DNA of 37,885 bases, from positions 1 to 37,885 of the forward strand of contig JBNKUL010000043.1 in assembly GCA_050298555.1 (NCBI GenBank), given 5' to 3'. The notes under the pieces are model-generated. The model worked only from the letters and a program-made list of their open reading frames with translations, was not told the origin of the DNA and searched no databases. The translations under genes were made by a program, and so were the position numbers. Source of the DNA: JAPHSX01 sp050298555. GTDB taxonomy: Bacteria; Pseudomonadota; Gammaproteobacteria; Thiohalomonadales; Thiohalomonadaceae. Shown one piece after another: positions 23,635-30,213 of the stretch. Position 1 is the first letter of the stretch, and each line of letters starts with the position of its first letter.

Positions 23635-24219
23635 ATGAAGAAAAAAATAATGAGCATCGCACTGCTGTGCACCCTGCCGATGGCAAACAGCTTTGCCGAT
23701 GATGAGGCGAAGAAGTACGCCGCCGAGAGCAAGGCGGTAGTCAAGGAGTTTTTCGGTCAGCTCAAGGGGGAGCTGGGCCGTTCGATGAAGGCCGGTGGCC
23801 CAGTCAACACCATCTCCGTCTGCAACAAATCGGCCCCCGCCATCGCCAAGACCCTCTCTGAGAAGCACGGTATGAGCGTTGGCCGCACCAGCCTCAAGAC
23901 CCGCAACAGCAACAATGCCCCCGACGCCTGGGAAGAGAAGGTGCTGCGCCAGTTCGAACAGCGCCTAGCCGCCGGCGAGAAGCCGGGGCAGATGGCCCAC
24001 TTCGAGATTGTGGAGGAGAACGGCAAGCGCAACTTCCGCTTCATGAAGGCTATCGGCATGCCGCCGCTGAGCAAGATGCCCTGCCTCAAGTGCCACGGCG
24101 AGAATATCGATCCCAAGATCACCGCCAAACTCGACGAGCTCTACCCCAACGATATGGCTCGCGGCTACAAGCCGGGGCAGATCCGCGGCGCCTTCACCAT
24201 CACCAAGCCGCTGGATTAA
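23635..24219 (+). CDS. Periplasmic DUF3365 (Tll0287-like) haem c protein
   Basis: A 194-aa protein with a signal peptide (MKKKIMSIALLCTLPMANSFA, then DDEAKK). One covalent haem site, CLKCH at Cys150-Cys153-His154, sits in the segment MPCLKCHGE, and a conserved SVCN cysteine is at 63. This is the pattern of DUF3365 proteins, some of which form the sensor part of two-component or diguanylate-cyclase proteins; here the domain stands alone. It probably binds haem c in the periplasm and could sense redox state or a gas, or carry electrons. GAGGAG precedes the ATG. It has its own promoter and terminator. Confidence 0.88.
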   Translation: MKKKIMSIALLCTLPMANSFADDEAKKYAAESKAVVKEFFGQLKGELGRSMKAGGPVNTISVCNKSAPAIAKTLSEKHGMSVGRTSLKTRNSNNAPDAWEEKVLRQFEQRLAAGEKPGQMAHFEIVEENGKRNFRFMKAIGMPPLSKMPCLKCHGENIDPKITAKLDELYPNDMARGYKPGQIRGAFTITKPLD

Positions 24220-24233
24220 TCACCTCCCGCAGC

Positions 24234-24265
24234 AATAAAAAAGGGGCCTGACGGCCCCTTTTTTG
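24234..24265 (+). terminator. Terminator after haem c protein gene
   Basis: GGGGCC-TGAC-GGCCCC (24243-24258) is flanked by A-runs and a six-T run, facing the convergent HDOD gene. Confidence 0.92.
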
Positions 24266-24273
24266 TTTGCCCG

Positions 24274-25128
24274 CTAGCCCCGTAATAACCGCATCAACCC
24301 CTCAATCTCCTGTTTCGACTGCTCCAGGATTTCCAGGCTGCCATCGGGCCCCAGCTTGCTGATAGGCAGCTTGCTGAAGGCGGGCATGTTAGGCAACGTC
24401 GCCATCGCCCCCTTTCCTCCAGCGCGACCCAGGCGGCTGTGAACAATCGCCACCAACACGACATCGGCATAACCGGGTTTGCTATCACCGCTATCGTACT
24501 GCAGGTCGCTTACCAGCCATGGAATATCGTAGAGCTCTTCGTCGAACTGCCAGCGGCGCAGCAGTGCTGCGCCCAGTTTCCCCTGCAGTTGCAGCATCAA
24601 CGGACTCTGTAACGCCTCGGGGGTGAGCAGATCGGGATAGCGCTCCAGATAGGGGATCAGGGGGAGAATGCCAATGTTGTGGACGATTCCCGCCAGCATC
24701 GCCTTGTCCGGCTGCAGACCCACCGTCAGTTTCCCCAGCACCTGGCTAATGGCCGAGACCTGGCAACTCTGGCTCCAAACCTCGTTGAGCAGGCGCCTCA
24801 CCCGCGGGTTCTTCCCCTCATAGGCGTGTTTCAGTACCAGGGCGGTAACCAGGTTGCGTACCACATTCAGCCCCAGGTGTGAGATGGCCCGCTGTGGCGT
24901 CTCGACCTTGCTGCCGCGGCGAAACATCGGGCTGTTGGAGATTTGTATCAGGCGTGAAGTCAGTACCTGATCGAGCTGAACCAGACGCCCGACCTGGTGG
25001 AACGATTTGTCCTCGTCCCTCAAGGCATCGTTGATACGGCCCATTACCGAAGGGATATTGGGCAGCTTCAACCGCTTGGCTCGAAAGTCCGCCACGACCT
25101 CCTGCTTTAGTGCCAGAATACTCTCCAC
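24274..25128 (-). CDS. HDOD-domain signalling protein
   Basis: A 284-aa cytosolic protein with an HDOD domain from ~20 to ~215: LPNIPSVMGRINDALRDEDKSF, VLTSRLIQISNSPMF, ISHLGLNVVRNLVTALVL and AMLAGIVHNIGILPLI. In the last motif Asn-Ile replaces the Asp-Ile of catalytic HD proteins (HN in place of HD), so hydrolase activity is unlikely. HDOD proteins often act as scaffolds in stress, chemotaxis or second-messenger signalling. The start is GTG with GAGGGGTAG just upstream. It follows the EamA transporter gene by 59 bases on the same strand, so the two may be cotranscribed. Confidence 0.9.
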   Translation of the reverse strand: MESILALKQEVVADFRAKRLKLPNIPSVMGRINDALRDEDKSFHQVGRLVQLDQVLTSRLIQISNSPMFRRGSKVETPQRAISHLGLNVVRNLVTALVLKHAYEGKNPRVRRLLNEVWSQSCQVSAISQVLGKLTVGLQPDKAMLAGIVHNIGILPLIPYLERYPDLLTPEALQSPLMLQLQGKLGAALLRRWQFDEELYDIPWLVSDLQYDSGDSKPGYADVVLVAIVHSRLGRAGGKGAMATLPNMPAFSKLPISKLGPDGSLEILEQSKQEIEGLMRLLRG

Positions 25129-25187
25129 CCTACCCCTCGTACGACCCTCTCTTTATCGCGCAGTGCTACCGCGCCGTTTCGAACAGA

Positions 25188-26084
25188 TTAATGCCTCGCC
25201 CTGACTACCGCCACTAGACGTGGCAGCCGGGGGCCCCACATGTACAGGGCGAGTCCGCTCAGTAGCACCGCACTGCCGCTCCAGACGTGGCTGCCGATCT
25301 GCTCGCCGTTGAGCCCCTGGCCGATCAATAGCGCCAGCACCGGCGTGATCAGGGTGACCAGCCCCACCACCGAGGCAGGCACCCGCTTCAGCACATAGAA
25401 GTAAAGGTTGAAACCGAGCACCGTGCCGAATAGCGCCAAATAGAGAATAGCGCCAAAACTGCGTTGTGGCAGCTCTGTCGGCAGCGCATCGCCGAACAGC
25501 AACCAACAGATGAGATAGAGCGGTACCGCCAGGGACAACGCCCCGCTGTTGATCGCCAACGGATGCATCTGCGTCCCCAGCCGCTTCACCCATACCGCAC
25601 TGATTGAGTGGAACAGCACGGAGAGCAACACCCCGGCAAGGCCGCGCCACGACACCGCATCCGCCCCGCTCTGCGGCAGGAAGATCACCCCCATACCGAA
25701 CAGCGCCAACAGCAGGCCGCCAATCTTCGAGGGGGTGACAAAGCGCTCCCCCAACCACAATGCGGCGAACAGGCCGATAACGATGGGCGAGGTGCCGTAG
25801 AGCACCGAGATCAGCCCGGAAGGGATGTACTGTGCCCCCCAGTAGACGCTAAGCATCGCCCCGAAAATACCCAGTCCCGCCGCCATGTAGGTCATCACCG
25901 CCTCTCGGTGCCAGCGCAACGGTACGCGCAGCAATGCCAGCAACAGCAGGCAGATGAACAGCCCCACGCTCATGCGCGCGCTCACCGCCAGCAGAAAGTC
26001 GCTACTGTCATTGCTCCACTTAATCGCCAGCGGCGTGGTGGCCCAGATCATGATGATCCCTAAATAGGCGGCGGGGACAGACAT
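25188..26084 (-). CDS. EamA/DMT-superfamily transporter
   Basis: A 298-aa inner-membrane protein with ten predicted helices in two EamA repeats. The first (~5-135) contains IMIWATTPLAIKWSNDS, where the family's substrate-pocket proline lies, and YWGAQYIPSGLISVLYGTSPI. The second (~145-285) contains FHSISAVWVKRL and VLKRVPASVVGLVTLITPVLALLIG. The family exports amino acids, nucleosides or other metabolites, and the substrate cannot be assigned. The start is fixed by CAGGAGG 5 bases before the ATG. A 34-codon ORF and an intrinsic terminator lie in its 5' leader, so expression is probably controlled by attenuation. Confidence 0.92.
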   Translation of the reverse strand: MSVPAAYLGIIMIWATTPLAIKWSNDSSDFLLAVSARMSVGLFICLLLLALLRVPLRWHREAVMTYMAAGLGIFGAMLSVYWGAQYIPSGLISVLYGTSPIVIGLFAALWLGERFVTPSKIGGLLLALFGMGVIFLPQSGADAVSWRGLAGVLLSVLFHSISAVWVKRLGTQMHPLAINSGALSLAVPLYLICWLLFGDALPTELPQRSFGAILYLALFGTVLGFNLYFYVLKRVPASVVGLVTLITPVLALLIGQGLNGEQIGSHVWSGSAVLLSGLALYMWGPRLPRLVAVVRARH

Positions 26085-26113
26085 ATTTTCCTCCTGAAAA
26101 ATTTAATGGCCGC

Positions 26114-26149
26114 AAAATAAAAAAGGCCGCGTCGTTAAACGCGGCCTTT
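26114..26149 (-). terminator. Intrinsic terminator in the leader of the EamA gene (attenuator)
   Basis: On the minus strand AAAGGCCGCGT-TTAACG-ACGCGGCCTTT is followed by a T-rich tract (TTTTTTATTTT). It lies 30 bases before the EamA start codon and points into that gene. In the plus direction only three T follow, so it does not serve as a terminator for plus-strand genes, and no plus-strand gene ends here. Confidence 0.85.
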
Positions 26150-26173
26150 AATGAGTCTCTTACCGGTGAGGCT

Positions 26174-26278
26174 TTATCGGTGCCCCACCCCACTCACGCG
26201 CCGCGACGTAGCCGCATATCGCCACATGGCGATACGTACCGGGTTCATCACGATTTGTGCGTTGAGTGAATAAGTCAT
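26174..26278 (-). CDS. Putative 34-aa leader peptide upstream of EamA transporter
   Basis: A small ORF beginning MTYSLNAQIV and ending SGVGHR, with five arginines and one tryptophan (MWRYAATSRRV in the middle). No ribosome-binding site precedes it, but the predicted transcription start is the A of its ATG, so it could be translated as a leaderless mRNA; an internal ATG at codon 11 is an alternative. The stop codon lies in the loop of an RNA stem (26165-26189: GGTGGGGC/GCCTCACC on the minus strand), 24 bases before the terminator. CGCGGC within its Ser-Arg-Arg codons is complementary to the terminator's 5' arm. This is the layout of an attenuation leader. The inducing signal is not clear. Confidence 0.55.
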   Translation of the reverse strand: MTYSLNAQIVMNPVRIAMWRYAATSRRVSGVGHR

Positions 26279-26284
26279 GGGCCA

Positions 26285-26313
26285 ATCATGGTCGCGTTAA
26301 TGCAAACGGTCAA
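26285..26313 (-). promoter_or_regulatory. Promoter of the leader-EamA transcript
   Basis: On the minus strand TTGACC (26313-26308, 5 of 6), a 17-base spacer and CATGAT (26290-26285, 4 of 6). The predicted start is 26278, the first base of the leader ATG. Confidence 0.65.
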
Positions 26314-26369
26314 GCAAAAGATCTTCTCCGCCCATTCTCCACCCCGGCGGAGTGCGATATGCTAATCCC

Positions 26370-27545
26370 ATGAAACGCACCAGCCTGTTCATCATCGCCC
26401 TGCTGCCGCTGCTCGGCAGCTGCTCGTTCACCGAGATTGCCCAGGTGGCAGTCAGCCGCGACCCCTCGGCCGCCATCGACGCCATGGCGCGCAACCGCGT
26501 CGAGAGCTACAAGCGCAATCCGGTTCGACTTATTAACGACATTCAACAGGCCCGCCGCCAGTACCAGAAGCTGGTCGCGGCGCTGCGCGGAGAGGTGGGA
26601 AAAAGCTGGGGCAAACGCGAGGTGGTCACCCCCAGCAACAAACGTTACGTCAAATACACGCAAAACTACAAAAGCCGCGCCATCGTCGAGTTCGACAAGG
26701 GCACCGTAGTGGTGGAGACGCTGGATGAGGATAACCCGCAACAGAGCCTGAAGAGCGCCATCGTCACCACCCTGCTCACCCCGGACGACCCGCGCTCGGT
26801 CGACCTCTACTCAGACAAGAGCATCAAGCTAAGCGGTACCCCCTACCTCCATGGCCTGGTGGTAGACCACGATGGTAAGGCGATAGGTTCGCCGTGGCGT
26901 GCCGAACGCTACGCCGACCACCTGCTGGCAGACAAGACCCAGCGTCGCAGCGTGGAGAACTGGAAGGGTGAGCAACCGGTGCTTTACGTTAAATTAAAGA
27001 TGGTGCCGGGTTATGAGAACCAGCAGGCGATGCACTACCAGCTGGCGGTGGAGAAGAACGCCAAAGAGTTCGGGGTCAGCCGCAGCCTGATCTACGCCAT
27101 CATGAAGACAGAGAGCGCCTTCAACCCCTTTGCCGTCAGCAGCGCCCCGGCCTACGGGCTGATGCAACTGGTCCCTTCCACCGGCGGACGCGACGCCTAT
27201 AAACACGTGAAGGGCTACGACCACACCCCCAGCAAGGAGTACCTGTTCAACAGCGATAACAATATCGAGCTGGGGACCGCCTACCTGAGCATACTGGACC
27301 GCAACTACCTCGCCGCCATTAGCGACCCGCTAAGCCGCGAGTACTGCACCATCTCCGCCTACAACGGCGGTGCCGGCAATGTCTTCAAGCTCTTCTCCAA
27401 AGAGCGCAACAAGGCGGCGGAGAAGATCAATAGCCTCCCCCCCGCCGAGGTCTACCGTATCCTGCACGAGGAGCACCCGCGCGACGAGACCCGCCGCTAC
27501 CTGGTGAAGGTGCTGGATGCGCGTAAAGAGTTCGCCACCCTGTAG
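26370..27545 (+). CDS. mltC: Membrane-bound lytic murein transglycosylase C
   Basis: A 391-aa outer-membrane lipoprotein that cleaves peptidoglycan to 1,6-anhydromuropeptides. The signal peptide ends in a lipobox, LLGSC, with Cys18 as the lipidated residue. A DUF3393-type N-terminal domain follows (~25-205), then the SLT domain (~225-370). The catalytic Glu248 is in IMKTESAFNPFAVSSAPAYGLMQLVPSTGG, and SAYNGGAGNV and the C-terminal HEEHPRDETRRYLVKVL are also typical of MltC. The ATG at 26370 gives the lipoprotein signal; there is no ribosome-binding site. A TATGCT hexamer at 26358-26363 would place transcription start on the ATG itself. It is divergent from the EamA leader. Confidence 0.95.
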   Translation: MKRTSLFIIALLPLLGSCSFTEIAQVAVSRDPSAAIDAMARNRVESYKRNPVRLINDIQQARRQYQKLVAALRGEVGKSWGKREVVTPSNKRYVKYTQNYKSRAIVEFDKGTVVVETLDEDNPQQSLKSAIVTTLLTPDDPRSVDLYSDKSIKLSGTPYLHGLVVDHDGKAIGSPWRAERYADHLLADKTQRRSVENWKGEQPVLYVKLKMVPGYENQQAMHYQLAVEKNAKEFGVSRSLIYAIMKTESAFNPFAVSSAPAYGLMQLVPSTGGRDAYKHVKGYDHTPSKEYLFNSDNNIELGTAYLSILDRNYLAAISDPLSREYCTISAYNGGAGNVFKLFSKERNKAAEKINSLPPAEVYRILHEEHPRDETRRYLVKVLDARKEFATL

Positions 27546-27548
27546 CGA

Positions 27549-27896
27549 TCAGTCGAAGAACATCCCATACGGCCGGGCGATGTCGCGCTGGATCTCGCCG
27601 ATGCTGAAGTTGCGCGCATAGCGGAAGCTCTCGCGCCCGTCGAAGAAAATGAGCAGCGTCGGCACCGCGAACACCGACTGCTGCGCCGCCACCTCCCCCG
27701 CCTGCTCGGTGGCCACACGGCCGAAGGCAATGCGAGGAAATGACTCCGCCAGCAGGGCGCGCACCTGCGGCTCCAGCACATGGCAGACGCCGCAATCGGC
27801 CCCCGCAAAGTAGACCGCCGCCGCCTCGTTGGCCTCGATGAAGGCCTGCATCGCCTCCACGCTGTCGATGGCCGTTACGCCCTCGTCATTACCCAT
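27549..27896 (-). CDS. Thioredoxin-like protein
   Basis: A 115-aa cytosolic protein with a thioredoxin fold. The redox motif CGVC sits in VYFAGADCGVCHVLEPQVRALL, at the position of the thioredoxin active site but without the usual WCGPC. The cis-proline segment is FAVPTLLIFFDG. It is likely a disulphide reductase or thiol carrier of limited scope. The start at 27896 fits the fold; the frame is open further upstream to 27980 but would cross the promoter of the divergent gene. It converges with mltC with only 3 bases between their stops and no terminator. Confidence 0.88.
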   Translation of the reverse strand: MGNDEGVTAIDSVEAMQAFIEANEAAAVYFAGADCGVCHVLEPQVRALLAESFPRIAFGRVATEQAGEVAAQQSVFAVPTLLIFFDGRESFRYARNFSIGEIQRDIARPYGMFFD

Positions 27897-27925
27897 AATA
27901 TTTGTACCGTTTAAATGTTGCCGTT

Positions 27926-27954
27926 TTGACCCCATCACTGTGTGACGGGATAAT
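27926..27954 (+). promoter_or_regulatory. Strong sigma-70 promoter of the Xre/ParS-like gene
   Basis: TTGACC (27926-27931, 5 of 6), a 17-base spacer and GATAAT (27949-27954, 5 of 6). The spacer holds TCAC-TGT-GTGA, a small inverted repeat. Transcription from here would begin at ~27961, after the ATG at 27953, which excludes that ATG as start. Confidence 0.72.
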
Positions 27955-28006
27955 GCATCCCCTCGCGCTGCAAGCCGCACAACCGCCTACAACCTGGGGA
28001 AGACCC

Positions 28007-28393
28007 TTGTCGAAGATTTTAACCGATGATGAGCGTGCCGAACTGGCACTTTTTGTAACCGACATTCTCAATGACTGGAAATGTACTCCCGAGGAGTCGA
28101 TCAAGCTGCTGGGGCTGCCGGAGGGTTCCAAGCCGCGTGAGTTGAGCCGCTTCAAGCGCGGCACCCCGCTGCCGCAGGATGAGACCATCCTCAGCCATGC
28201 CGAACACATCCTCGGCATCCAGCACTCGCTGCACATCATCTATCCGCTCAACCGCAACATGCCGCTGTTCTGGCTTACCCACCGCAATAAGCAGCTCAAG
28301 GGGATCCCGCTGAAGATCATGCTGGAGGACGGCCTGCACGGCATGGGCCGGGTCTGGGGCATTCTCGACTGCACCCAGAACTGGACCGATTAA
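28007..28393 (+). CDS. Xre/MbcA/ParS-like protein (DUF2384-type domain), no toxin partner
   Basis: A 128-aa soluble protein. The N-terminal half looks like a divergent Xre-type helix-turn-helix (WKCTPEESIKLLGLPEGSKPRELSRFKRGTPL). The C-terminal half resembles the MbcA/ParS/Xre toxin-binding domain: ILGIQHSLHIIYP, FWLTHRNKQLKGIPLKIMLEDGLHGMGRVWGILD. Such proteins are usually antitoxins of RES-type toxins, but no RES gene adjoins it; the neighbour is a divergent thioredoxin-like gene. The TTG start at 28007 is preceded by GGGGA at 6 bases and lies downstream of the predicted transcription start, which an upstream ATG (27953) does not. A strong terminator follows. Family call is by pattern and moderately sure. 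Confidence 0.72.
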   Translation: MSKILTDDERAELALFVTDILNDWKCTPEESIKLLGLPEGSKPRELSRFKRGTPLPQDETILSHAEHILGIQHSLHIIYPLNRNMPLFWLTHRNKQLKGIPLKIMLEDGLHGMGRVWGILDCTQNWTD

Positions 28394-28404
28394 GCGCCAC
28401 AATG

Positions 28405-28443
28405 AAAAAGCCCCCTGCCGCTCAGCGGCAGGGGGCTTTTTTT
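28405..28443. terminator. Terminator between Xre/ParS-like and SPOR genes
   Basis: AGCCCCCTGCCGC-TCA-GCGGCAGGGGGCT is a 13-bp stem with A-run and T-run flanks, serving both convergent genes. Confidence 0.95.
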
Positions 28444-28462
28444 GTCTGTAGGGGCGGATGCC

Positions 28463-29833
28463 CTACTTCTTGCCCACCCAGGTCGATTTGTAGCCGGTCT
28501 GGCGCTCCACGCTCTTGATGTAGGCATGGGCGTCGGCATAGCTGTCGAAGCCGGTGACGCGCAGTCGGTACCAGCTCTTACCGTCCTTATCCACCAGCTT
28601 CTTGTCTACCGAAAGGCCGAGCTTGCGCAGGCGCTCCAGCTCCTGATCGGCGGTCTTGGCACTGCTGACCGAAAGCAGGTTGATCACCCAGTCGCCTTTC
28701 ACCGCGCTAGCGGTTGTCGACTTCTTGCTTACCAGCGGCCTGGCCTTGCTCACAGCCGGGGCGGGCTCGGGCTTCGCCTTGGCCTTGCTAGCCGGGGCGG
28801 AGGCGGGCTTGCCGCCCTCCAGCTGCGCGATGCGCTCGCCCAGCTCCTTAAGCGCCTGCTCGTGGCTCTCGCGCATGTGGCCGACCGGGCCTTCGACGAT
28901 CACCGCCAGCTCGTTCACCCGCTCACCCAGGCGGTTGAGCTGGTCGCCCAGCTGCGCCTGTTGCGGCACGCTGCCGCGGCGCGACTGCGCCACCACGCGC
29001 TGCTGTAGCTCGCCTACCGCCTGGTTGAGGGTATCGACCTGGCTGCTCAGCCCCAGAGCCATCCAGATGGCGCCGGCCGAGATCAGCAGGCTCACGCCCA
29101 TCACCAGGGCACCGACCACGCGTCCGGCACGGGAGGGGGCGGCGGCAGGCGCCACCGCCTGCGGCTGGGCCTTTGACTCGGTGGCCGCTGCAGCAGCGGC
29201 TGCCGCGGCGGCAGCCGCAACCTCGGCGGAGGAGTCCTCCTCTTCGGCCTCCGGCTCCGCTACAGCAACCGACTCCTCGCCCCCGGCCACGTCGAGGTCG
29301 AGCAGGTCATCTTCCAGCTCGACCGCCTGATCGGCCGCCGCGCTCTCTTCGCCCATCACCTCATCAAACTCGAGCAGCTCCTCATCACCGGCCTCATCAA
29401 GGTCCAGCAGCTCCTCCTCACCGGCAACCTCAGTCGCTGCCTCCTCAGCTGGGACCTCATCCATCATCGCGTCCAGGTCCAGCAGCTCCTCTTCCAGGGC
29501 CGGCTCTTCCCCGCCCGCCGCCTCTTCCAGGGCGGCATCCAGGTCCAGGAACTCCTCTTCCGGCGCGGGCGCCTCAGCGGCGGGGGCCTCCTCAGTCACG
29601 GCGGCCGCATCCAGGCCCTCCATGCTGGGCTCGCTCACATCGCCCTTGTCCAGGTTCTGTTCGAAGTCTTCGAGAAAGGCGTCCAGTTCGTCCAGCCCGT
29701 CGTCGGTTGGATCGGTGGCAAAGCTCTCTTCCGCGGTCTCCTCCTCATCGGGGAAGAGGTCCTTAAAATCGGACATCAGCTCCTCGTCCTTACCACTCTC
29801 TGCTCCAGCCTCGGGCTTAAGATCATCACTCAT
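28463..29833 (-). CDS. Acidic single-TM protein with C-terminal SPOR domain
   Basis: A 456-aa inner-membrane protein. Residues 1-200 are strongly acidic and carry a motif of the form (E/D)(F/L)LDLD five times in slightly varied form. A run of about 12 alanines encoded by mixed GCN codons follows, then a membrane helix at ~238-260. A periplasmic coiled coil (~262-340) and an Ala/Lys/Pro linker lead to the SPOR domain at the end (WVINLLSVSSAKTADQELERL, SWYRLRVTGFDSYADAHAYI). SPOR domains bind denuded glycan strands at division septa, so a role in cell division or envelope maintenance is inferred. The start at 29833 has GAGG 8 bases upstream; GTG at 29842 would add three residues. Confidence 0.88.
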   Translation of the reverse strand: MSDDLKPEAGAESGKDEELMSDFKDLFPDEEETAEESFATDPTDDGLDELDAFLEDFEQNLDKGDVSEPSMEGLDAAAVTEEAPAAEAPAPEEEFLDLDAALEEAAGGEEPALEEELLDLDAMMDEVPAEEAATEVAGEEELLDLDEAGDEELLEFDEVMGEESAAADQAVELEDDLLDLDVAGGEESVAVAEPEAEEEDSSAEVAAAAAAAAAAAATESKAQPQAVAPAAAPSRAGRVVGALVMGVSLLISAGAIWMALGLSSQVDTLNQAVGELQQRVVAQSRRGSVPQQAQLGDQLNRLGERVNELAVIVEGPVGHMRESHEQALKELGERIAQLEGGKPASAPASKAKAKPEPAPAVSKARPLVSKKSTTASAVKGDWVINLLSVSSAKTADQELERLRKLGLSVDKKLVDKDGKSWYRLRVTGFDSYADAHAYIKSVERQTGYKSTWVGKK

Positions 29834-29868
29834 GTGGGACACCTCGATTTGATTTGTTATACGCAGGC

Positions 29869-29896
29869 ATTATTCCACGTCCCCAGTTCAGCGCAA
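29869..29896 (-). promoter_or_regulatory. Possible promoter of the SPOR gene
   Basis: On the minus strand TTGCGC (29896-29891), a 16-base spacer and AATAAT (29874-29869). The -10 matches 5 of 6 and the -35 only 3 of 6. It lies 36 bases before the start codon. Confidence 0.4.
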
Positions 29897-29925
29897 GTGC
29901 CAGGGGGGAATCGTTGCGTGAAGGG

Positions 29926-30201
29926 TTAGGCCACCTTTATCCGCACCACCTTCATCACCTCCATCGCCATACCGGCGACCGTTTCGCTACTACGATAGTA
30001 GGTGAGGTTTACGCGCTGCCCCTGCAGGCTCCTGTAGCACTGTTTACGGCGGTAGCGGAAGGGGGCGTCGCAGCCTTCAACCATCAGGGTGTTGATGAAC
30101 CACTCCCCCGCCTCGCGCTGCACGTGAGAGGTGACCTTCATCATCTCGGAGTGCACCAGTTCGCGATGAGCGTCGAGCAGTTTTTCCGCTGAGGAGTTCA
30201 T
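29926..30201 (-). CDS. Small hypothetical protein, cotranscribed with a diguanylate cyclase
   Basis: A 91-aa soluble protein that I do not recognise. The N-terminal half is helical (AEKLLDAHRELVHSEMMKVTSHVQREAGEWFINTLM). A Cys-containing part with basic residues (DAPFRYRRKQCYRSLQG) and beta-like stretches (VNLTYYRSS, AMEVMKVVRIKV) follow. It begins 12 bases after the stop of the upstream diguanylate cyclase gene, so both are probably on one transcript. Normal codon use and amino-acid composition support it as a real gene. A GGAGGGG lies rather far upstream of the ATG. A link with c-di-GMP signalling is suggested only by position. Confidence 0.7.
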   Translation of the reverse strand: MNSSAEKLLDAHRELVHSEMMKVTSHVQREAGEWFINTLMVEGCDAPFRYRRKQCYRSLQGQRVNLTYYRSSETVAGMAMEVMKVVRIKVA

Positions 30202-30213
30202 TGCGATGCTGCG

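Noticed and set aside
27953..28006. ATG at 27953 as start of the Xre/ParS-like gene
   Set aside because: It lies within the -10 hexamer of the best promoter, and has no good ribosome-binding site; the TTG at 28007 has GGGGA at proper spacing.
28447..28465. GTAGGG...CCCTAC inverted repeat as a third copy of the 24-bp repeat
   Set aside because: The inner sequence differs (GCGGATG rather than GCGGCTTCC), and it lies at the SPOR stop codon; similarity is limited to the outer bases.
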